64,000 nucleotides of DNA from positions 1 to 64,000 of the forward strand of contig CAJTRF010000001.1 of the NCBI GenBank assembly GCA_910578525.1, in the 5' to 3' direction. Within the stretch, counting starts at the first letter, position 1; every line of letters begins with the position of its first letter. The notes beneath the pieces are model-generated. The model made no database searches, was not told where the DNA came from, and saw only the letters and a list, made by a program, of their open reading frames with translations. The translations under genes and the position numbers were made by a program. Below, one piece after another: positions 9,422 through 21,085 of this stretch. This DNA comes from an uncultured Mycoplasmatales bacterium (GTDB taxonomy: Bacteria > Bacillota_I > Bacilli_A > Mycoplasmatales > Mycoplasmoidaceae).

Positions 9422-10339
9422 TTAAGCGTTAACTACTACTTTAGTTTTCTTGTTTCTTTTAAACAATTTAACAATTAATCAAACGATTAAAATTAGAGTG
9501 AAAGAAATGGCAAAATAAATTAATGCATCTCTTCTATTTGTTTTCTTTTTAAGATTTGTAATTTCTTCTTCATTAATGATAACAAAATTATAGAAATTTT
9601 CAATTCTTGTATATCTTATATAATTACCTAATAACATGCAAACTTGCATGATAAATGTGCCAATAACAACTGCTACACATCCTCAAAATATTACAGCAAA
9701 AGCATAGTTATTATGTAGAGTAATTGGAGTGATTACATCTCCAAAATATGTTGGATATTGAATGTAACATATAATGCATGTTACAAATAATGTGATCAAT
9801 GAAATTGTGTAAGACAATAGAGACATTCAATTGATATTAATGTATCCTACTTTTAAAGATTTGTAAAGTTTTGATACATTAATAGAAATGACTTTCTCAT
9901 CCTTAAAATTAATTGTTTTTGACTCAGACTTAAAGTTAAGATACTTAATTAAGTAGAAGATGAACAATCCAACAGCTAATCCATACAATGGAACAAGCGC
10001 TAAAATAGTTCAATTATTTACAACAGGAGAAGTTACAATGTTTGTAATCATTCAACAGCAGCCAGCAGTCGCTAATGTCAAGATTACAATTCAAGCAATT
10101 AAAGTAGCATAGCTATTTCTTAATTCCTTCTTGTAAAATGTTGGGAAATAAATTTTGTAAGGATTTTCTTCCTTTTGTTTTTTTGTAGTTAAAATTTGGC
10201 TATTGATTGCATCATAGCTAGTATTTTGAGTGTTTAAATGAATCTTTACTGAATTCATTCTTGGTTGATCATTAAAACTTGACGCTGCAGTTTCATTTGA
10301 GCGATCGATGTTGATATATTTTGTAACAAACTCTTCCAT
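9422..10339 (-). CDS. Integral membrane protein of unknown function
   Basis: A 305-residue protein. The first about 78 residues are soluble, with no signal peptide. Four or more hydrophobic segments follow (about 78-100, 107-130, 170-192, 205-235, 275-297), and it ends in a basic tail (KLFKRNKKTKVVVNA). Several Trp are TGA. No family is recognised. It lies 21 bp after pncB on the same strand and may be cotranscribed with pncB and plsY. Confidence 0.7.
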
Positions 10340-10360
10340 AGTAATTTATTTATAAGTCTG

Positions 10361-11425
10361 TTAAATATATTTTTTTAAACTATTTTTCTTATTTATATTA
10401 ATAAATAATTTTCTTCCAAATTTAGCCTCATGATGGCCGTTTTTCAATACTAGATCTGCTGTAACATGCACATTACGAGTTATTAAATTACTACCAATTC
10501 CATAAAAATCAACAGGTAATTTTTTATCTACAATGTGTTTAACCCTGTCATAGTCAATCCCAGATGAAACAACAATTTTTGTTTGTTTCATTCCGTACTG
10601 ATCAAGAGTGTGTCTTGCAAACTTGATTAAACTATCACTTACTCCATAATTAGCTTTAATTGGTTTTAATGATTTATCACAAACATTCTTACTTGTATCA
10701 ATTCTTATTGCAAAGCAATCATTAAAATCTTTAGAAATACTTTTGATATCTCTTCTAATGTCATTGTGGTAGTCAATTAATGCTACCAAACCTTTTCTAC
10801 CATATTCATTTGAATATGCTTTTAATGCCTCGTTAAGATTACCATCAAATTCTTGAATTAACGCATGAGGAATAGTTCCGCCAACACTAACATCAGATTT
10901 GTCTCTTAATAAACTTACAGATGCATCAGTAACAAACCTTCTAATTCCACCAACATATGCAGCATAACCATCATACGGCTGAACTAAATAATCATCAGTT
11001 CTATCTGCCATATAAATTAATTTATTAGCATCAATCAAAGATAAAACTTTTCTACAATTATTAGCTACAGAACTACGTCTTGCCAATATACCATCAATAA
11101 CATTTTCAAATTTGCCAAACACATGGTATTTACCAAAAATTAATAAAATAGGATTTTTAGGACTAACAATGTCTCCATCTTGTTGCCCATAAATCTCAAT
11201 ATCTTTTAACTCTTGTTTAGTTAAACAAGATTTAATCAATTCAACAGATTCTTCTATTCCACAAACCATAACTGGTTCTTTAGAAAAATGAGTAAATTGC
11301 ATACAAACAATTTCATTAGATTTATATTTTCTAATTAATTTACTAGTCTTAATAAAATAATTTGCTGTATAAAACCCTTTATTTAATAATTGTTTGTTAA
11401 ATTTAAAATTAAATTTAGAAGACAT
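10361..11425 (-). CDS. pncB: Nicotinate phosphoribosyltransferase
   Basis: A 354-residue enzyme that converts nicotinate and PRPP to nicotinate mononucleotide, entering NAD synthesis. Motifs include GFYTANYF near the N-terminus, VIDGILARRSSVANNCRKVL (about 108-127), MADRTDDYLVQPYDGYAAYVGG, VGGTIPHALIQ (about 180-190) and a phosphate-binding end VDFYGIGSNL. No Trp codons are present, so no TGA is needed. It follows plsY by 1 bp. With pncA (divergent, 0.8 kb away) and nadD (6 kb away) it forms a nicotinamide-to-NAD salvage route. Confidence 0.92.
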   Translation of the reverse strand: MSSKFNFKFNKQLLNKGFYTANYFIKTSKLIRKYKSNEIVCMQFTHFSKEPVMVCGIEESVELIKSCLTKQELKDIEIYGQQDGDIVSPKNPILLIFGKYHVFGKFENVIDGILARRSSVANNCRKVLSLIDANKLIYMADRTDDYLVQPYDGYAAYVGGIRRFVTDASVSLLRDKSDVSVGGTIPHALIQEFDGNLNEALKAYSNEYGRKGLVALIDYHNDIRRDIKSISKDFNDCFAIRIDTSKNVCDKSLKPIKANYGVSDSLIKFARHTLDQYGMKQTKIVVSSGIDYDRVKHIVDKKLPVDFYGIGSNLITRNVHVTADLVLKNGHHEAKFGRKLFININKKNSLKKYI

Positions 11426-11426
11426 A

Positions 11427-12170
11427 TTAAAATGCTTTACTTTCTTGATGATTGATTAATTTTTGAATATTAGACTTATGTTTAAATGTTAATAAACAAT
11501 TATTAAACATTAACAAGATAAATGTAGCTCCAATTAATCAAGGAGCCTTTGTATATAGATCAAAATCTATATTGACATTTGTATAAACTCAATGGTGATC
11601 AAATAAATAAAAACTACCTATTTGAGGAACAAATATAAATAATGTAGCAATTGTCATGCAAAATAATGATCCTAATGATACACGTCTATCTATCAAGACA
11701 ATAAGTATTCATATTAAAAAAGCAATTAGCCCTAAATAAGGACTAACAGAAAATAATACTCCACCTGATGTAGATACACCCTTACCACCTTTTCACATCA
11801 AGGCTTTATCAACACCATATTTAACTAATGCACATAAATATTGGACAGGATAACAATGACCAATAACAGCAAACACACCAGCTAAGTATACCAATGGGTA
11901 TAAATTTGCTGAACTATTAATTTTAAAAATTGTTACTCCATAAATTGCTCAACAAATAAATATAGCAATCATTCCTTTAAGAGCATCTAATACAGAAACT
12001 AATAAACCCATTCCTGAACCAAATTCACGCCTTACGTTAGTAGCACCAACGTTGCTACTACCAATTTTTGTTAAATCTTTATTTTTTGCTCAAGCAATAA
12101 ATTGACCGAATATCAAACTACCAAGTAAATATCCAATTATGCAAAAAATGACAATATATAAGAAAATCAT
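11427..12170 (-). CDS. plsY: Acyl-phosphate:glycerol-3-phosphate acyltransferase PlsY
   Basis: A 247-residue polytopic membrane enzyme for the first acylation of glycerol-3-phosphate. The PlsY motifs are present: GYLLGSLIFGQFIA, IGSSNVGATNVRR (motif 1, about 38-50), LDALKGMIA (about 65-73) and WKGGKGVSTSGG with FSVSPYLGLIAF. Six Trp are TGA, so in the standard code it breaks into fragments. It is the first gene of a plsY-pncB(-membrane protein) unit. A TATAAT lies 14 nt upstream of its ATG in the divergent plsY/pncA spacer. plsC, which does the second acylation, is at 59.5 kb. Confidence 0.93.
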
Positions 12171-12184
12171 AATTAATAAACTTC

Positions 12185-12203
12185 ATTATATATTTAGTAA
12201 AAT
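12185..12203. promoter_or_regulatory. Divergent plsY / pncA promoter region
   Basis: The 39-bp spacer carries TATAAT on the minus strand (12185-12190, 14 nt before plsY ATG) and TAAAAT on the plus strand (12198-12203, 6 nt before pncA ATG). The pncA transcript would be leaderless or nearly so. Confidence 0.5.
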
Positions 12204-12209
12204 AATAAT

Positions 12210-12728
12210 ATGAAAAAATTATTAATAATCGTAGATTATCAGAATGACTTTGTAAACGGAGTTTTAGGCTCTAAACAAGCAATGAAGATAAAAACTCCTA
12301 TCTACAAAGAAATTCAAAAATATGTTAAAAACAAAGATCAAGTAATCTTTTTACAAGATACACATGATAAAAAATATTTGCAATCAATAGAAGGTAAGAA
12401 CCTTCCTGTTGAACACACTATTAAAGGATCAAAAGGTTGACAAATCTGTGAACCTTTAAATGAATATGTTACTAAATCAAATTGTTTTAGTAAACCAACA
12501 TTTGGTTCACTAAAATTAGTAAATTATTTAACTAAACATAAATTTGAATCTATTCAAGTATGTGGGCTATTAACAAATATGTGTGTAATGGTAAATACCA
12601 TTATTGCTCAAGCTTGCCAACCAAACACTAAAATTTTTATTAACAAAAAATTAGTGGCAAGCAACGATAAATCTCTTGAAGAAGCTACTTTTAAAATTCT
12701 TAAAAACCTTTTTATAAATATTATTTAA
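12210..12728 (+). CDS. pncA: Nicotinamidase (isochorismatase-fold amidohydrolase)
   Basis: A 172-residue cysteine hydrolase beginning KKLLIIVDYQNDFVNGVLGS, with the catalytic Asp in VDYQNDF (about residue 9). The nucleophile Cys lies in CGLLTNMCV (about 118). FLQDTHD supplies metal-side residues, and HTIKGSKGWQI resembles the family H-C-x-x-G-(T/S)-x-G-W motif. One Trp is TGA at residue 77. It deamidates nicotinamide to nicotinate for PncB. It is slightly shorter than typical PncA (about 180-210). Confidence 0.85.
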
Positions 12729-12763
12729 ATATTTATAATATATAGAAATATTTTCTAACAATT

Positions 12764-14665
12764 ATGCAAGGCTATAAAGATGATAATATTAAGGTTCTAG
12801 AAGGTCTAGAACCTGTTAGAAAACGTCCTGGAATGTATATCGGTTCTACCGATATACACGGATTACACCATCTAGTATGGGAAGTATTTGATAATGCTAT
12901 CGATGAAGTTATCTCAGGTAATGCTGATACTATCAGAGTTACTTTACATAAAGATAACTCTATTACTGTTAAAGATAATGGTCGTGGTATTCCAATCGGA
13001 ATAAACTCTACCACTAAATTATCTACTATTGATACAGTATTCACTGTATTACATGCTGGTGGTAAATTCGATGACAATGCGTACAAAACATCTGGTGGTT
13101 TACACGGTGTAGGTGCGTCTGTAGTAAATGCTTTAAGTGAATGATTAATTGTCACTGTAAACAGAGACAATAAAATTGTAGAATCTAAATATGAACATGG
13201 TGGGAAAATTGTTCAACCAACAAAAGTTATTGGTACAACTAATAGAACTGGAACAACTGTAACTTTTAAACCAGATCCATTAATCTTTAAAAATGCTACA
13301 TTTAATCCATCAGTTATAAAAGAAAGAATTAGAGAATCTTCTTTCTTATATAAAAATTTAAAGATTATCTTTGAAGATGAAATCAACAAAGAAACCACTG
13401 AATACTATTCAACGCATGGTATTAGTGAATATGTAAGTTTTATTAATGACAATAAAACTACCATCACTAACATTGCAAGCTTTTCAGGAGTAGGAAGTGA
13501 TAACATTGAAATTGATATTGCTTTGCAATATACAAATGATACAAGTGATATCATTGTTTCGTTTGCTAACTCTGTTAAAACCTCTGAAGGTGGATCTCAT
13601 GAAACTGGATTTAAATCAGCTTTAACAGAATGTTTAAATAACTATGGTAGAAAGTGAAACTTACTAAAAGAAAAAGATAAGAATTTTGAAGGAGAAGATG
13701 CAAGAGAAGGTTTAACTGCTGTTATCTCTGTAAGAGTCCCAGAAAAAATTATCGCTTATGAAGGTCAAACAAAAAATAAGTTATTTACTCAAGAAGCAGT
13801 AGCATCGGTTAAAAAATTCTTTGGTGAGCGTTTTACTTTCTGATTAGAAGAAAACAAAAAAGATGCAATTAAAATTGTTCAGAAAGCTTTGCTTTCTAGA
13901 GATGCTAGAATTGCAGCGAAGAAAGCTCGTGAAGATACTAAAAAAATTAAAAACACTAATCAAACATTGTTGTTATCTGGTAAATTAACTCCAGCTCAAT
14001 CTAAACAATATTCAGAAAATGAATTATTCTTGGTCGAAGGTGATTCAGCTGGTGGTACTGCAAAATTAGCACGTAATAAACGTCATCAAGCTATTTTACC
14101 TCTTAAAGGTAAAATCTTAAACGTTGAAAAAGCTCGTTTAAGAGATTTATTGGCTAATGAAGAAATTTGTACAATCATTTCTTCATTAGGAGCAGGAATT
14201 GGAAACGACTTTAAGATTGAGAATCTTAAATATGACAAAGTAGTTATCATGACAGATGCCGATACAGATGGTGCTCACATTCAAGTGTTACTATTAACTT
14301 TCTTCTATCGTTTCATGCGTCCATTAATTGAAAAAGGTCATGTTTATGTTGCATTACCTCCATTATTTAGAATTGCTTCTAAATTGGCAGATAAAAAAAT
14401 AGCATATGCATGAAATGAACAAGATCTTGAAGAACAAAAACATAACTTCAAAAGTTATGAAGTTCAAAGATATAAAGGTTTGGGTGAAATGTCTGCCGAA
14501 CAACTATGAGAGACCACAATGAACCCAGACACTAGACTTTTCTTAAAAGTATCAATTCAAGATGCTGTATTAGCAGAACGTAGAGTTAACATTCTTATGG
14601 GTGATAACTCACAAGTAAGAAAAGAATGAATCAACAATAATGTTGATTTTACATTAGATGAATAG
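12764..14665 (+). CDS. parE: DNA topoisomerase IV subunit B
   Basis: A 633-residue GHKL ATPase subunit. The N-terminus has [16 protein letters not shown] and EVFDNAIDE (Asn44, Asp47), then DNGRGIP and [15 protein letters not shown]. The Toprim part has LVEGDSAGG (Glu425) and [11 protein letters not shown] (about 497-507), and it ends with [18 protein letters not shown] and [10 protein letters not shown] call ParE rather than GyrB because it overlaps parC by 8 bp and its length suits ParE. Five Trp are TGA. TATAAT at 12734-12739 gives a short leader. It decatenates chromosomes and starts the long plus-strand operon. Confidence 0.93.
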
Positions 14666-17156
14666 TATGGAAAGTAAGAACAATAATAAAGGAATATCAA
14701 AAGCATTAGAAGAAATCATGTCTGAAGGATATGGTAGATATGCTAAGTACATTATTCAAGATCGTGCATTACCAGATATTCGTGATGGATTAAAACCAGT
14801 TCAACGTAGAATTATCTATTCAATGAATAACTTGCAGTTATTCTATGATAGATCTCATAAAAAATCAGCTCGTGTTGTTGGTGATGTTATTGGTAAATAC
14901 CACCCACATGGTGATTCATCAATTTATGAAGCGTTAGTTAGAATGAGTCAAAATTGAAAGAACAATGTTACTTTAGTAGACATGCATGGTAACAATGGTT
15001 CAATCGATGGTGATAGCGCTGCTGCTATGCGTTATACCGAATGTAGATTAAGTCAATTTGGACAATTGATGGCAGAAGGTATTAATAAAAATACAGTTAA
15101 GTTTATTCCAAACTTTGATGACAGCGAAAACGAACCTTCGGTATTGCCAACATTATTACCTAACTTATTAATTAATGGTGCAAATGGTATTGCAGCAGGT
15201 TATGCTACAAACATCCCTACATTTAACTTCAATGAAGTTATAGATGCTATTATTACAAGAATAGATTCACCAAATTGTTTCTTATCTAGTATCATGAGAG
15301 TGATGCCTGGTCCTGATTTCCCAACTGGTGGTATTATCCTTAACACTGATGGTATCAAGCAAGCTTATGAAACAGGAAAAGGTAAAATTACCATTAGAGC
15401 TAAAATGGAAAAAGTTGATGCTAAGAAAATTATCATTACTGAAATTCCGTATGAAACTAATAAGGCTCAAATTATTAAAAACATTAGTGAACTAATTGAT
15501 AAATATGACACTTTACATTTGTCTGAAGTTTTAGATGAATCAGATCGTAATGGTATTTGTATTGCTTTAATGACTAAACAAGGCGCTAACTTTGATTTCA
15601 TCAAAAACTTCTTATACAAGAATACTCAATTGCAAATTTCTTATAGCATTAACATGGTTGCTATTAAAAATGCTAAACCATATCAAATGCCTATTTTATT
15701 TGTGATTGATTCATTTATTGAACATGCAGATCACATAGTGTTATCATCATGTAAATTTGATTTAGATAAAGCTTCTCAACGTAAAGAAATTATTGAAGGT
15801 TTAATTAAAGCAATTAGAATATTAGATGATGTTATTAGTCTTATTAGACATTCATCTAATAAAGAAACAGCTAAACAAGCATTGATGCAACGTTTAATGT
15901 TTACTGAACGTCAAGCAGAAGCAATTTCTAATTTAAGACTATATCGTTTATCTAATAGCGATGTTACAGATCTTAAGAATGAATTAGAAGAATTAAACAA
16001 TAAAATTAATGAACTTAATTTATTAATTAATGATAAGAATGTTAGAAATAACTTCTTAAAAAATAAATTACGTTCATATAAAAAGATTTTTGGTACTGAT
16101 CGTAAAACAGAAATTAGTGAAGAAGATTCTCAAATTGTTATTGAACAAGTTGATACAATCAAAGATCAAGAACAAATTGTTGTTGTGACTCGCGATGGTT
16201 ATGTTAAAAACATCTCTAAAAAATCTTATGTTTCTAGTGACTTTAGTCAACTTAAATTAAAAGAAAATGATTTACCTATTGCTAAATTCATCTCTAACCA
16301 AAGAGATAAAATTGTGCTAATTACCTCATTAGGTAATTACATTTCTATTCCTACTTATAAAGTTGATATTACTAAATGAAAAGAAATGGGTATTCACATT
16401 AACAATTTAGTAACTTGTGATCCAAACGAAAAAATTGTTTATGCATTTAACTACAAAAACAATTTAGAAGATAATCGTTGTTTAGTTTTAGCTTCTAAGA
16501 ACGCAATGGTTAAAAGAGTGTTAGTAAAATCATTAGGTATTTCTAAACTAACCAAGATTTCTATGTGTATGAATCTAGATAAAGATGATACATTAGTATC
16601 ATGTGTATTACTAGATAAATATGATGAAAATACTAAATTAGGATTTGTTACAAGAAATGGTTTAGGATTAATCTTTAACGCAGATCAAATTAGTATTGTT
16701 TCTAAAAATGCAGCTGGAGTTAAATCAATGTCATTAAAAGACAACGACGAAGTGGTGGCGGTATTCAATGCATCTAATGACAATGATTATGTTTTAATTG
16801 CTGCAATCCAAGGAATGAAAAGAATTAAAATGGATGCATTTCAAATCGGTAACCGTGCTAATGTAGGTAGACACATTATTACTACAATTAAATCTAATCC
16901 AATTAAATTAATCAATGCTTATGAAGTTAATAATCAAAAGATTATTAATGGATTAGATGCTGATAAAGTTTGAAATGTATTTACACCAAGCGAAATTCCA
17001 ATTGGTGATGAAACTACCAAAGTATCATCTATAAAGAATAAAAAATGATCTGATGTTTCTATTTTGCTTAATGAAAATGCATCTGAGCAAACTATAGAAC
17101 AAACAGAAATAAAACAAAATGAGCAATTATCATTGTTTGGCAATGAAAAAAAGTAA
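14658..17156 (+). CDS. parC: DNA topoisomerase IV subunit A
   Basis: An 832-residue cleavage subunit. It has [24 protein letters not shown] (about 26-49), [20 protein letters not shown] and the catalytic Tyr in MRYTECRL (Tyr126). The tower/coiled-coil region is about 330-500. A C-terminal beta-pinwheel of degenerate repeats ([35 protein letters not shown]) lies between about 500 and 770. The tail (about 775-832) is low complexity and ends [11 protein letters not shown], containing a consensus sliding-clamp-binding pentapeptide (residues 823-827). The start at 14658 overlaps parE; ATG 14667 is an alternative. Six Trp are TGA. Confidence 0.94.
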
Positions 17157-17721
17157 TCATTTCTTAATTAATTATTTTAAACCTAATACATTTGTTGAAA
17201 ACATTGAACAAATAGATGTTTTGTCTTTTAAAAAAAATAATATTAAACTAGTTGTTTGTGATTTAGACAACACATTAGCTCCACACTTTAATAGATTTCC
17301 TACTAACACAGCTATTAATTTTTGTGAAAAAATTAAAAATCAAGGAATTGTATTTATTTTAGCTTCAAATAACTTTAAGAAAAGAGTTAAAGTTTTTGCA
17401 GACAAAATTAAACCTGATCATGTTATTTGAAGCTGCAAAAAACCTCTTAAACACAAGATTAATAAAATACTAAAAAAATATAATTTTAAACCTGAAGAAA
17501 TAGTTTTTATTGGTGATCAATTCTTAATTGATGTTTTCTGCGCAAACAGATTTAATGCTAAAAGTATTTTAGTCTTTCCCTTAACAAATGTTAAATATAA
17601 ATTTCAAAAAAATAAAATCTTAGGTTTTATAGAAAATAAAATCTATAAAAAGATTAGTTTAAATAATATGGGTGCTGGTTTATCAGAAAAAAATCCTTTT
17701 GATTTTTATGATGTCGTGTAA
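17143..17721 (+). CDS. yqeG: YqeG-family HAD phosphatase
   Basis: A 192-residue HAD-superfamily IIIA protein: CDLDNTLAP (nucleophile Asp, about residue 38), LASNN (motif II, about 85) and IGDQFLIDVFCANRF (motif IV, about 126-140). YqeG proteins begin FxPxxxVxxIxxIdvxxL, matched by YFKPNTFVENIEQIDVLSF. The substrate is unknown. Its ATG overlaps the end of parC by 14 bp. It is followed 1 bp later by nadD/yqeK; yqeG and nadD-yqeK are also linked in Bacillus. One Trp is TGA. Confidence 0.85.
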
Positions 17722-17722
17722 T

Positions 17723-18760
17723 ATGAAAAAGTTATTAATTTTTGGAGGCACATTTGATCCTATTCATTTAGGTCATATAAAAATGTTAAAAGCTGCAATT
17801 AACAAAGTTAAACCTAACTTGACTTTATTAATTCCTAATAAAAACCCTCCATTAAAAGATAGCAACCCAAAGGCGTCTATTAAGGCGCGTTTAGATATGG
17901 TTAATTTAGCAATTAAAAACATCCCTAATGTTAAAGTGTGTGATTACGAAATTAAATCTAAATCTAATCAAAAATCATATACATATCTTACTATTAACTA
18001 TTTAAAAAAAATTTATAAGAACTATAAATTTTATTTCTTAGTTGGTATGGATCGTTTAAATGATTTTAATCAATGAAAAAACTATCAACAAATCTTAAAG
18101 AATGTTACTTTAGTGGTTGCTGGACGTAATAATGAAAAATCTAAGTTTCAAAATGCTATCTTATTAAATACTAATGAAATAAATATTTCAAGTGCTGAAT
18201 TAAGATCTAAACCTAACAAAAAATATTTATCACCAAAAATAGTTAAATACATAGCAAATAATGGTGTTTATTGTGCTCAACAAATAAAACCATTAATGTC
18301 TGACTATCGTTACCAACATACATTAAGAGTAGCAGACACTGCTATTAAAATTTCAAAAAACAAGTCAAAAGCTTTTATTAAAAAAGCTTATATTGCTGCA
18401 ATGTACCATGATGTTGCAAAAGAATTTAATAGAGAACAAATATTAGAATTGATTAACAAAAAATATAACTCTAAACGTTTTCCTACAGCTCACACATTAC
18501 ATGGTTGTGCTTCAGCAGCTTATGTTAAAAAACATTTTTTTGTCACAGATAAAGAGATATTAGATGCAATCTACAACCATGTAATTCCTTTAAGAAAATG
18601 TTCTACGTTATCAAAAGTTATATATTGTGCTGATAAATTAGAACCATCAAGAACTAATAAAGATATTCCAAACCGTGCTAAATTATTAAAAGAATCAATT
18701 ACTAATTTAGATAAAGTATTTAACTTTATCTTGGATTACAATATTAATAGATACAAATAG
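17723..18760 (+). CDS. nadD: Fused nicotinate-nucleotide adenylyltransferase and YqeK HD hydrolase
   Basis: A 345-residue two-domain protein. Residues 1-about 185 are NadD: GGTFDPIHLGH (nucleotidyltransferase signature, 8-18), then FLVGMDRLNDF and the second nucleotide-binding motif ISSAELRS (about 155-162). Residues about 190-345 are a YqeK-type HD domain: His199 in YQHTLRVADTA, His229-Asp230 in MYHDVAKEF, and HTLHGCASA and CADKLEPSR. NadD makes deamido-NAD from NaMN; YqeK proteins hydrolyse Ap4A. In Bacillus they are separate adjacent genes. Start at 17723 because the GGTFDP motif must sit near the N-terminus; an earlier in-frame ATG lies inside yqeG. Confidence 0.9.
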
Positions 18761-18761
18761 T

Positions 18762-19469
18762 ATGTTAGGCATCATTATTTCATTACCAGCAGAAGTCCCA
18801 AATATTGAAAAATATTTTGAGAAAAACCAAAAAATATCTATTAATGGTTTTTCTGGATATATTTTTGAAGTAATGCAAAAAAATGTTGTTTTATTATTTT
18901 GCGGAGTAGGGAAAGCTAATGCTGCTAGTGCTACTATGTCACTAATAAATAATTTCAGTGTTTCAAGTATCATCAACATTGGTAGTGCGGGAAGTATTAG
19001 TAAAAAATTAAATCCTAATGTTTTCTTTGTTCCTTCATCATTAAACTACATAGATGTAGATGCTTCATGTTTTGGTTATAAAGTAAACCAAGTTCCACAC
19101 GAACCAGAATCATTTGAATTATCAAACCGCATTAGACAATTATTTTTAGAAATTATTAAAGAATATCAAGAAAACTTTATTGATGGTTCATGTGGTACAA
19201 GTGATTCTTTTGTTTCAAAAGAAAACTTAAATAAATTTAATGTTGGCAAATGTGTTGCTGTTGATATGGAATCAACTGCTATCGCACAAGTGTGCAATAA
19301 GATGAAAATTGAATTTGCTTGTGTCAAGTTTATTTCAGATTCAATTTATGCAAATGAAAGTTCATCTAAACAATGATCTAATAATGTTAACCAAGATAAC
19401 AAATTAATGTCTGAAATTATTTTTAATGTTGCTAACAAATATGTTTATTTGTTTGATCTAGAGAAATAA
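18762..19469 (+). CDS. mtnN: 5'-methylthioadenosine/S-adenosylhomocysteine nucleosidase
   Basis: A 235-residue nucleoside phosphorylase-fold enzyme: MLGIIISLPAEVPNIEKYF with the catalytic Glu in LPAE, LLFCGVGKANAASATM, INIGSAGSIS, and VAVDMESTAIAQVCNK (ribose-binding Met-Glu, about 168-184). The catalytic Asp is in FISDSIY. It cleaves MTA and SAH to adenine and the thioribose, clearing SAM by-products of methyltransferases such as TrmB next door. It starts 1 bp after nadD/yqeK. One Trp is TGA (residue 205). Confidence 0.88.
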
Positions 19470-19470
19470 T

Positions 19471-20106
19471 ATGGGAAGATTAAGAACAAACCCAGAAGCA
19501 ATTAATTTAATAAAATTAAGTCCATATTATTTGTCTGAAGCTTCAAATAAATATTTTGATAACAAAAATCCTTTATATATAGAAATCGGAATGGGCAAGG
19601 GATTGTTCATTATTAATAATGCTATTAAATACCAAAACATAAACTACATTGGTATTGAGAAATATCCTACTGTAATTCTTAAAGCTATTAAGAAAACAGA
19701 AGTATACGAAAATAATTTTCATAATTTAAAAATAATTTGTGATGATGCTAACAACCTTAAGAACTGATTTAAGAATAAATCAGTAGACAAGATATTTTTA
19801 AATTTTTCTGATCCATGGCCTAAAAAGAGACATGAATCTAAAAGATTAACATCTATTGGTTTCATGAATATCTATAAACAGATTTTAAAGCCAAAACAAA
19901 CTATTGAATTTAAAACTGATAACCAAGGGTTATATGAATATACATTAGACCAATGAATGCATTCTAAAGATTTTAAAGTAGAAGCATATACAGACGATCT
20001 ATATTCAAATGCAGATTTGCTTAAAGATAACATTCCGACTGAATATGAAAATAAATTTATAAAACAAGGTATAAAAATTAAGAAAATAATTGTGTCTTTG
20101 ATTTAA
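19471..20106 (+). CDS. trmB: tRNA (guanine-N7-)-methyltransferase
   Basis: A 211-residue SAM-dependent enzyme with [15 protein letters not shown] (SAM loop, about 33-47), [10 protein letters not shown], and the TrmB signature [17 protein letters not shown] (about 111-127), plus EFKTDN. It forms m7G46 in tRNA. Two of three Trp are TGA, while the catalytic DPWPK is TGG. It is the last gene of the parE to trmB run; ldh follows with its own promoter. Confidence 0.93.
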
Positions 20107-20115
20107 TAGAGGTTT

Positions 20116-20121
20116 TATAAT
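20116..20121 (+). promoter_or_regulatory. ldh -10 box, leaderless arrangement
   Basis: A perfect TATAAT lies 8 nt before the ldh ATG, so the expected start of transcription falls at or within 2 nt of the start codon. No Shine-Dalgarno fits between. Confidence 0.6.
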
Positions 20122-20129
20122 ATTTATAT

Positions 20130-21077
20130 ATGAATAAGAGAAAAGTTGGTGTTATTGGATGTGGATTTGTTGGTTCCACAATTGCATTTGAATTAATGCA
20201 AAATGATTTATTCGATGAAATAGCATTAATTGATGCTAATAAAGAAAAAGCAATTGGTGAAGCATTAGATATTGCACATGGTGCCCCATTTGTTAAACCT
20301 ATAAAAATTTATGCAGGTGATTATGACGATTTAGCAGACGCTGGTATGATCATCATCACTGCAGGAGTTGCCCAAAAGAAAGATGGTAATGAAACAAGAT
20401 TGCAATTAGTTCAAAGAAACGTTAATGTTTTTAAAATGATTATTCCTGAAATTACTAAACGTAATTTTCAAGGTATTTTATTAGTTGTTTCTAACCCTGT
20501 TGATATTTTAACAATGGTAACTTTAAAACTATCAGGTTATGAACCTCATAGAGTAATAGGTTCTGGAACTGTATTAGATACAGCTAGACTTAAATACCAT
20601 ATTGGTGAACACTTGAATATTGACCCACGTTCAGTTCATGTGTATATTGTAGGAGAACATGGTGATAGTGAAATCGCTACATGAAGTGTTGCAACTGTAG
20701 CTGGATTACCATTAAATGATTTCTGTGAATTAAGAGGTCATTTTGAACACAAACAAGCAGAAGATAAAATTCAAGAAATGGTAAGAAGAAGTGGCTATGA
20801 AATTTTAACTAGAAAGAACGCGACATATTACGGTGTTGCTATGGCAGTTAATAGAATATGCAAAGCAATTCTTTCTAATGAAAGAGCAATCTTACCGGTT
20901 TCAAGTATGTTACATGGTGAGTATGGCTTGAATGACGTATGTTTAAGTGTTCCTACTGTTGTAACAAGTAAGGGTGTTGAAGAAAAAATTATTCTTAAGT
21001 TAAGCCAAGAAGAAATTCAAAACTTACACAAATCAGCTAATACTTTAAAAGAAGTATTTAATGGTATTGAATGATAA
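20130..21077 (+). CDS. ldh: L-lactate dehydrogenase
   Basis: A 315-residue enzyme that reduces pyruvate to lactate and recycles NADH from glycolysis. It has the NAD-binding loop [17 protein letters not shown] (6-22), the substrate loop segment [17 protein letters not shown] with catalytic Arg, [11 protein letters not shown], the substrate Arg in DTARLKYH, and catalytic His177 in VGEHGDSE. The second-to-last codon is TGA (Trp), so the protein ends NGIEW before TAA. It converges on the YfcC-type gene with 8 bp between stops and no clear terminator. Confidence 0.96.
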
Positions 21078-21085
21078 TTCAATAA

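Noticed and set aside
12764-17156. gyrB-gyrA rather than parE-parC.
   Set aside because: The two genes overlap directly and the C-terminal pinwheel of the A subunit is degenerate without a clear GyrA-box; a gyrase pair normally lies elsewhere. Some doubt remains without a tree.
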